Positions 57,437-64,000 of a stretch of DNA of 64,000 nt are shown here, one piece after another (position 1 is the first letter of the stretch; every line of letters starts with the position of its first letter). A model generated the notes under the pieces. The model saw only the letters and a list, made by a program, of their open reading frames with translations, searched no databases and had not been told where the DNA came from. Made by a program: the position numbers and the translations under genes. The stretch is from Erythrophleum ivorense (Eukaryota > Streptophyta > Magnoliopsida > Fabales > Fabaceae), in the NCBI GenBank assembly GCA_026724425.1, contig JAIUCV010000019.1, positions 9,195,141-9,259,140 of the forward strand, written 5' to 3'.

Positions 57437-60257
57437 TGTAACAACCAAAAAAAAAAAGTTGAAAAATTTTCGAAGGGTTGAAAAGTTTCTAAGTCTGCTA
57501 GCTATAGCGAGAAATGGCCTAGCTATAGCGAATGTACCTGTTCGCTATAGCGAGAAATGGTCTAGCTATAGCGAGAGTGCCTTCTAGCTATAGCGAGTGC
57601 GAGCATTCCATACAAAAATTAGGGAGATGCTCGCCGTAGTGCGCACTGTAGCGAAGGTAGGGGTCTAGGACTGATATGTGCTCATCGTAGCGAGGGTTAG
57701 TCCAGAAAAATGTGAAAAAAGAGAATTTGACTTTTTAAAGCATCCAAACTCCTCCTTTCTCCTTTTAATCGACTTAGGCTCCCTCTAAGGCAAAGAAAAG
57801 TGCGGAGGAGAGAGAGAGAGACACCTAGAGAAGGAAGGAGAATAAGGAAAAGGTAAGCATAACTTGAGATTTCCCTAACTTTTCTTCTTAGAATCTTGTT
57901 CTTCTCTCTTTGCCCTCTCTTTCTATGATTTTGGTGGTTGAATTAGCTATGTTTTGGGCTTGGTTCAGAAGAGGGAAAGTGAAAAACTACTCTTGAAGGA
58001 GGTTAGAACTCATGTAGCTTTACTTCTTTGCTTTCCTTTCTTGAGAGTTTAAGAGAGGAAGGATAGTTGGTAAACTTCTAGAGAGAGAGAAAGAACCCTA
58101 GTTTCTTATATGCTTGGTAGGGTTTGCTATAAAGAAACCCCTAACTTTATGAATAAGTATTGAGTTATGAGAGAGTAATCACATGCTCTTATGTGTCTAG
58201 ACTCAAGAGAAGCACTCCCATCTAGTGGTGATTGTGAAATCAAGAAGGGAGAAGATAAATTGAAAGGGAAGGCTTGTGTTAGCCTATAAGGTAGCTCTCT
58301 CCCCTTTTCTTTCATGCATGAATGTGTGTTTAGCTTGTTCTAGAATGTTTGTATGTATATTTTCAAGTTATGAAAAGTATGCTAGCATGCCTTTACATGT
58401 TATGATCCTTGATGCTAAGTTATATGCTAAATGAATCCATGATATTTGTATGAGTTTGCTTGAGTGTGGAAAGGCCAAGAACTCTTCCCTTGGGTGAGGG
58501 TGAGCTAAGAACCCTCGAGCTTAGTTGAGACAAGCAAAGGGTCTCCCAAAAGTAATATGGACTCCCAAAAGTATGGTTTAGTCCAAAGTGCTCAAGAGTG
58601 GGTGGGGCAATTCCAATACCCATGAGGAGAAGTGTGAGGCTAATCTAAACACTTGGTGAACCTTTGAATGTTTGTATGATTGATTCACATGCCAAGGTTG
58701 TTTTTAAAGTGTTCATGACTTTCACTTTTCCATACATACATTTGAAAAGCTTGCTTGGCACATATTATGTATGATTGAATGAGAGATGAGCTATTGGGAT
58801 TCTTTGAATCTCATCCCCTCCTCTCTACTATCCTAACATGCTAGGTGAACCAAGTGAACAAAGACATGGGAGCCACCAAGCTTGAAGTTAGGGGAATCGA
58901 CAAAGAATTTACGAAATAGCCAGTTTGTCATTGTTTTGTTGTTAAGAGATGTAATCTAATAATGTACATAGTGTATGCACTTAGGAATACTTGTAAATAG
59001 ATGTACTTATTGTATATGTATAAGAATTAGAACTATAGTGCATGATGTAGCAAGTTTTCGGTATGAATAGTAAGATCTTAGCATTATCTACATGGTGTAT
59101 GTTTTGGTGTGGGAGAGTGAGTTTTGCAAATCTGGGTTGTTAGAAATTTGATCCATGTTTAATAGCTTATGTTGATACTTTCCCACATGCTTATAGAGCC
59201 TTAAGAGTAGAAGAAGTCAATGTGAACCCTTGGAGCCCTCTTTTAGCAAAGGAAATTGGCACTTTGCCCCCTTATGCCAAAGTCTAACCAAATGACCTCT
59301 TCTTGCCTTAAAATTTGGCATGTAACTAGATCTTGCCTAGAGCTTTTTGAGAAGCTAAAAATCAGGTCATTTGGAGGTCTGTGAAATTTCTTATGATTTT
59401 TCAAAGTTGGTATTAGAATTTCGAATTTTGCACCAACACTGTTCATTTGGTCAATTGTGTAATTGTGTCATCCGAGGGGCAAACATGGTCCAATAGCTAC
59501 AAAATTTTATAAGCAGAAATTAGACATTCACAGTGACTTGTATCAACTAGAAGCACCTCATTTGGAGGTCTAAAGAGGAAGATATGAATTTTTAAAGTTT
59601 CTACCCAGTATCAGTCATCTTGCCTGACCAGAAGTACTATTCTATCGCTTTCTAAGAGCTTGGCTTGATGAACTGATCTGAAGATATTTTTCTTCTCTAG
59701 TTAACATCCATATATTTTCATATTGGTATCATTTGAATGCATTGGATTTTTGTAGAATTAGTTGGACATTTTTGAAGTTCATATCAGTAAACTGTGATAG
59801 CATCAGGACTAGTCCGACCTCCAGACCAATTAGCATGTCAAACATCCTGTGTGTGGGATGTTATGACTTGTACACATTTTTAGCATGAATCTTTCTAGAA
59901 TGACTGAAATTACATAATTTTTTATTTTTTTAGATTTAGTTGTGATTTTCCAAACTTTGCCCAGAAATGAGGCCAAGCCTGGCCGAAAATGAATATGCAT
60001 GTTCCATATCCCTTTTTGGTTTCCATGGGTTGAAAGTATGTTTTTGGGATTGAAATGAGTTGTAATGGTGTAATTAAATATAAGGATGCATAGCATGAGC
60101 TCACACGGTCCATGTGACACCGTAATGAATTTTTAACTATGACACAATGCAAGAAAGTATATGAATCCAATGGAAATTCTCACTTTATCCTTACTATACC
60201 TCACATGAGCATGTGTGTGTAGGATGATGGGTATGAGTTAGAAATGATGGTGTTACA
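57437..60257 (+). mobile_element. Nested solo LTR, 2.8 kb, in the gypsy integrase
   Basis: Bounded by TGTAACA and TGTTACA, a perfect 7-bp inverted terminus. It is flanked by identical AGTAG copies at 57432-57436 and 60258-60262. Taking out the insert and one AGTAG makes the two integrase halves contiguous, which proves the boundaries. It is related to the 5' LTR of its host: about 59285-59540 is very similar to 54265-54530. It differs in its first kilobase, where it has a phased short-repeat array. No interior region, so it arose by LTR-LTR recombination (inference). It carries a donor-like AAAGGTAAG near 57850. Confidence 0.88.
57501..57596. repeat. Five GCTATAGCGA units spaced 21-22 bp
   Basis: Exact GCTATAGCGA occurs at 57501, 57522, 57544, 57565 and 57587. 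Weaker relatives (GTAGCGA) follow at about 57651 and 57695. One unit extends to the 12-bp palindrome TCGCTATAGCGA. It lies close to the LTR start, in the probable U3. Confidence 0.9.
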
Positions 60258-60675
60258 AGTAGTAGATAGATTGATGAAGTTTGCACACTTTTTAACGATT
60301 AGGGCTACTTATTCGTTAGATAGATTAGCCCAGTTGTATATATGTGAGATAGTGCGACTTCACGGAGTACCCAATAACATAGTATCTAATAGATACCCCA
60401 GGTTTATATCGAACTTCTGGAGGTCGTTATCGCATACCTTAGAGATCAGGTTGCGGTTTAGCACTGCTTACCACCCTCAAACAAATGGTCAGTCTGAAAG
60501 GACCATCCAGACCTTAGACAATATGCTGAGGGCATGTGTATTAGAGATGAGGGGTAATTGGGATGCATATCTGTCATTAACAGAGTTTGCCTACAATAAC
60601 AATTATCATTCCAGTATTCAGATAGCTCCTTGTGAGGCTCTTTATGGGAGAAAGTGTATATCCCTATTATGCTAG
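60258..60675 (+). pseudogene. Gypsy integrase relic, second part (core)
   Basis: Continues the core: VVDRLMKFAHFLTI, LHGVPNNIVSNRYPRFIS, then FSTAYHPQTNGQSERTIQ and EFAYNNNYHSSI. The central catalytic aspartate position reads N (SNRYPRF where the family has SDRGxxF). The QSER glutamate is present. Open for 143 codons. Confidence 0.75.
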
Positions 60676-61245
60676 GTTAAGCAAGGGGAGAGGAGTTTGC
60701 TAAGACTTGAGTTAGTGGACCAGACTACCCAGCAGATATAATTGATTAGAAAGAAACTCCTTACGACTCAGAATAGGCAGAAAAGTTATATTGATCAGAA
60801 AAAAAAAGGCTGTTAGAGTTTGAGATTGGGGACCACGTATTCATCTAGGTGTTTCTAGTGACTGGGATAGGTCGGTCTATGAGGGTAAAGAAACTCAATC
60901 CTATGTATATTAGTCCATTTCAGATTCTTGAGAAAATTGGACCCGTGGCCTATCAGATAGCCCTACCTCCAAACCTAGCCCAAATCCACAATGTTTTCCA
61001 TGTTTCCCAATTAAAGAAGTACTTACAAGACTTCTCACATGTCATAGAATATAAGCATATTCAATTGTAGGAGAATCTTTCCTATGTAGTGAGGCCAGAG
61101 AGGATTGTGGATGCTAAGTTGAAACAATTGAGAAACAAGAGCATCCCTCTGGTGAAAGTAGTTTTGAAGGGCCCGATGTCTGAAGAGGCAACCTGGGAAC
61201 AAAAGGTTGACATGAAACAAAAATATCCAGAGTTATTTTCTTGAG
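60676..61245 (+). pseudogene. Gypsy integrase C-terminal region, chromodomain-like end
   Basis: After stops, 60849-61070 reads KLNPMYISPFQILEKIG and VAYQIALPPNLAQIHNVFHVSQLKKY, the GPY/F-type domain with its family-typical HxVFHVSxLKKY end. Beyond it, RIVDAKLKQLRNKSIPLVKV leads to EEATWEQKVDMKQKYPELF, the C-terminal segment common in Tekay/Del chromoviruses. Confidence 0.7.
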
Positions 61246-61280
61246 GTATGTATTTAAATTTTGAGGGCGAAATTTATTTT

Positions 61281-61295
61281 AAGGGGGGTGAAAAA
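61281..61295 (+). promoter_or_regulatory. Polypurine tract
   Basis: AAGGGGGGTGAAAAA ends immediately before the TG of the 3' LTR. This is where second-strand synthesis is primed in LTR retrotransposons. Confidence 0.8.
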
Positions 61296-61390
61296 TGTAA
61301 CGCTCGATACATTGTAAAAATACCGAAATGGACTAGTTTGAAAAATAAGTCCCTTAAGATGAGCTATTCAAGGCCAAATAAAATTTTATT
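61296..61390 (+). mobile_element. Truncated 3' LTR
   Basis: Matches the first 95 or so bases of the 5' LTR (TGTAACGCYCGRTACATTG, then AAGTCCC and GATGAGCTATTCAAGG). It then stops matching, so the rest of the LTR has been deleted. Confidence 0.8.
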
Positions 61391-62224
61391 AACATTAAGC
61401 TCTTTATATATATAGGAAATAAAATGAACTCGAATATTTAACAAGCATATCTTTAACAAAAGGTGTAATATAGAAAACCTTCATAACAAGTTATTAAACC
61501 TAGCATGAATGTAGTATTTATTGGTAGAATGGGAAATAACACAATTGGATGTGTATGAAATAAAAGGGAATATCTATTTATGTACAAAATTAAGATTGAG
61601 ATATAATGAGATAGGTTAAGCATAAAACATTTCAATAATAAGGATTGCTAGTAGAATGTTGCATGAGGAATGGATCAGATAATGTATGCTTATGTAAGGG
61701 AAATTAGATATTTCTATTTCCTTGGATAAGAGTAATAAAAAAACCATATAAATGGAATACATTATGGCATTAAAAACAAAACAACACAATTGATGACATG
61801 TTTAAGATAGTGAACCATGAAATATATTGGAAGCCAAAGTAGCTTGGAAAACAAAAGCACAGATTGCATTAATTTTGCTTGTAGATGACAAAAATATTGA
61901 ATGTTCAAGTTTAGAACATAGATATGCTAATGTTATATAAGGACTCTGAAAAAAATATGTAAAATCTATAAGGAAAGATTTCATTTTCAAAGACATAGAA
62001 TTTTATATAACTTGGTTTCATTAAACAATGGAAAAACTAAAATCTTAAATATTATTAATAATGGGTAGATAAATTATTTGAATCCTTGTACTACTTTGAG
62101 TGGTATAATGGCCTATTAATATTTTTAGTTGAACAATTTAGCTAATATGAATAGTTGAAAGAATAAAACCTAATCTATAAAAGATATCAAGCTAAGCAAA
62201 GGGGGGAATATAGTTTGATTTGTA
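61391..62224. other. Non-coding flank, nothing identified
   Basis: AT-rich with no family recognised. Confidence 0.35.
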
Positions 62225-62545
62225 GTAGGATCCTATTGCACCTCATGTAGTAGGAGAATTTTCAACGTTTTTAATTTTCCTTTTTACTTTTGAGGGTTTA
62301 CAATTTGATATAGAAGATAAAAATTATAACTATGAAAAAAAAATTAACGATAAGGAAAAATTATACTTTACAATTAAAATTTTTAGAATATAATTTTTTC
62401 TCACAATTAAATTTTTTTCCTCACAGTTACAATTTTTATCTTTTATATCAAATTATAAACCCCCTCAAAAGTAAAATAAAAATAAAAATAGTAGAATTTT
62501 GGCTTCTGTACCCCTGCAGTAGCCTTTTATTGTAGGGGATCTAGA
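62225..62545. mobile_element. Foldback / MITE-like inverted repeat
   Basis: A long imperfect palindrome. The left arm at about 62269-62325 runs TTTTTACTTTTGAGGGTTTA and on through AGATAAAAATTATAACTATG. The right arm at about 62430-62490 is its reverse complement. Weaker pairing extends outwards to about 62225 and 62545. No coding region. Target duplication not identified. Confidence 0.55.
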
Positions 62546-64000
62546 CTCGTTTGATTTTTGCGAAATTTGCATCAAATCTTAGTCATTAAAGGGTTAAAAG
62601 GTCAAAGACAAAGAAAAAAGGGGGAAAAAGAAAGATAAACCTAATGTGATGTCAATAATAGAAATATCTAAGATATTGTCCTAAGGTGGCGTATCATTTA
62701 CATTGTTAATAACATGGAAGCTAGAAAGGCAGATATAGCATGTAATGTTAAAGTAGTTATAATAAACTACAATCTACACATAGTTGTTGAATGTGTTATC
62801 CAGCAAAGTAAGACGTTGGTAGGTAGGAGCAAACCTAGACTATAAAAGGTCATCGATGCCTCTAAAAAGATGCTTAGTGGAATGTGAGTAGTTCAATGGT
62901 CTAGGTTGTAGTTGTTATAGATACAGAGAAGATTGTTTTGAGTTAAATATTAGTGTTGATGGTTTTACTTTTAATTATAAGTTTTAGGTAATGAGTTGGG
63001 TTTATAAGAATGACTTTTGAGGTTTAGTTAAAGGGCTAGACTAATAATATAAACATTTTTTTTATAATATATATGTTTGGATAAATAAAAAAGTTGAATG
63101 ATAAATGTGATTTATGTTTTCTTTAATCAATTCATATTATCTAACTATAGTGGATTTATTGGGTTTTATTGTAATTTTGGCCAACTATTACTAAGAAATT
63201 ATTTGGGTAAGTTTGAATTTATCAAAAGCATAGAAAAAGATAATATTAAGTAAAAAATTGAGATAAAGTCATACATTATCTTTTAATAGATTTATGAATC
63301 TTTTTGAACAATCAAATTAAAGCAAAAATGATATCTCATGTCAAATTCAATAGATATTGTTAAGTCTACTTCATTATGGAGAATATGGAACACAAGAATA
63401 TCGAAAAAAAACATATCTTATTTTGAACTCAATTAGTTGTATATATGTATGCAATCTATTTGTGAATTCTGTTAATAAAATAATATTAGTTTTTTTGCTA
63501 TTAGGAAGACAATACAACTCTTTTATAGTGTAAGGAGTTATATGGTTAAAATATATGTAAAATTAGTAAATGATATAAGAAAAGGTAATTTTAGCTAACA
63601 TAAATTTTGGGAAATAGATATAAAAAATTTTAAACATATTGACTACTTGAATAAAAAGAAATTGTATTAGGTGTGAGTTGAGAACATCAAATTGCAAATC
63701 AGTGAATACTAGGAAAAACAACTATAGTACATTTATTTATGGTATATATAATTGCCAAAAAAGATTGAACAGGTGAGCCAATAATCAATTTGTTGTGCAA
63801 TACAATCAGGTAAGATACATAAGTAAATAATGTGATTTGAATAATTGAAACATAAAAAATATTTTTGGTCATTTTTTTTATCATTTTAATCATTATCATT
63901 ACTTTTTATCGTTTAATTGTTCTCCAAATATAGATTTTCTTAGTCCCAAGTATTTCATTTTCTCAATCACCTTGTTTTTACTTTACCTCAAGGTATTTGG
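62546..64000. other. Non-coding, nothing identified
   Basis: AT-rich. No readable gene, element terminus or regular repeat was seen on either strand. Confidence 0.35.

Larger units (their letters stand above)
51648..61390 (+). mobile_element. Ty3/gypsy retrotransposon (Tekay/Del-like), degraded, with nested solo LTR
   Basis: Order on the plus strand: 5' LTR (51648-55227), gag (55266 onward), an internal deletion, reverse transcriptase, RNase H, integrase, C-terminal domain, polypurine tract (61281-61295) and 3' LTR stub (61296 to about 61390). Integrase after RNase H marks it as gypsy. A solo LTR (57437-60257) sits inside the integrase. The long 3.6-kb LTRs and the integrase C-terminal end 'EEATWEQKVDMKQKYPELF' suggest the Tekay/Del chromovirus group (inference). 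Many in-frame stops show it is long inactive. The right LTR and right flank are deleted, so its own target duplication cannot be tested. Confidence 0.8.

Overview
This window is nuclear DNA of a flowering plant, probably a eudicot. It is very AT-rich, it has one multi-exon gene with GT-AG introns, and almost everything else is transposable-element debris: LTR retrotransposons, CACTA and hAT DNA transposons, MITEs, a LINE and an endogenous pararetrovirus. No tRNA, rRNA, CRISPR array or prokaryotic signal was seen. Species cannot be determined from the sequence alone.

The one gene that looks intact is a five-exon pfkB-family sugar kinase on the minus strand (42277 to 33745, 480 residues). It closely resembles plant NARA5, a chloroplast protein needed for Rubisco accumulation. 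All four introns have GT donors and AG acceptors, and the phases join cleanly. Intron 2 carries a 5'-truncated RTE-type LINE. Intron 3 carries two MITE-like elements.

Layout, left to right. At 1-9.3 kb there are two degraded Transposase_24 (Ptta/En/Spm) fragments on the minus strand, either side of a 5.4-kb unit bounded by TGTAACAT/ATGTTACA. At 9.3-16.3 kb a 3.5-kb solo LTR on the minus strand is split by a 3.5-kb solo LTR on the plus strand; both have target-site duplications. At 17.1-18.7 kb is the 5' end of a CACTA element with transposase remnants. At 19.4-23.7 kb is the 3' half of an endogenous pararetrovirus (minus strand: protease, reverse transcriptase, RNase H, a downstream ORF, then a TATA box and poly(A) signal). 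At 26.8-30.1 kb is a decayed Ty1/copia element. At 31.5 kb is an unidentified broken reading frame. The NARA5-like gene follows at 33.7-42.3 kb, then a hAT transposase relic (45.2 kb), a CACTA-like element (46.9-50.3 kb) and an F-box-associated relic (51 kb).

From 51.6 to 61.4 kb lies a Ty3/gypsy element, probably of the Tekay/Del type. It has a 3.6-kb 5' LTR, a gag-pol with an internal deletion and many stops, a polypurine tract and a truncated 3' LTR. A related 2.8-kb solo LTR has inserted into its integrase. A foldback element sits at 62.2-62.5 kb.

The LTR family at 9-16 kb and 51-61 kb dominates the window: four large LTR copies and one stub, nested within each other. They share an internal repeat block and a splice-donor-like sequence. 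Element boundaries rest on terminal motifs and 5-bp duplications read by eye; protein family calls rest on motifs. No database search was run.
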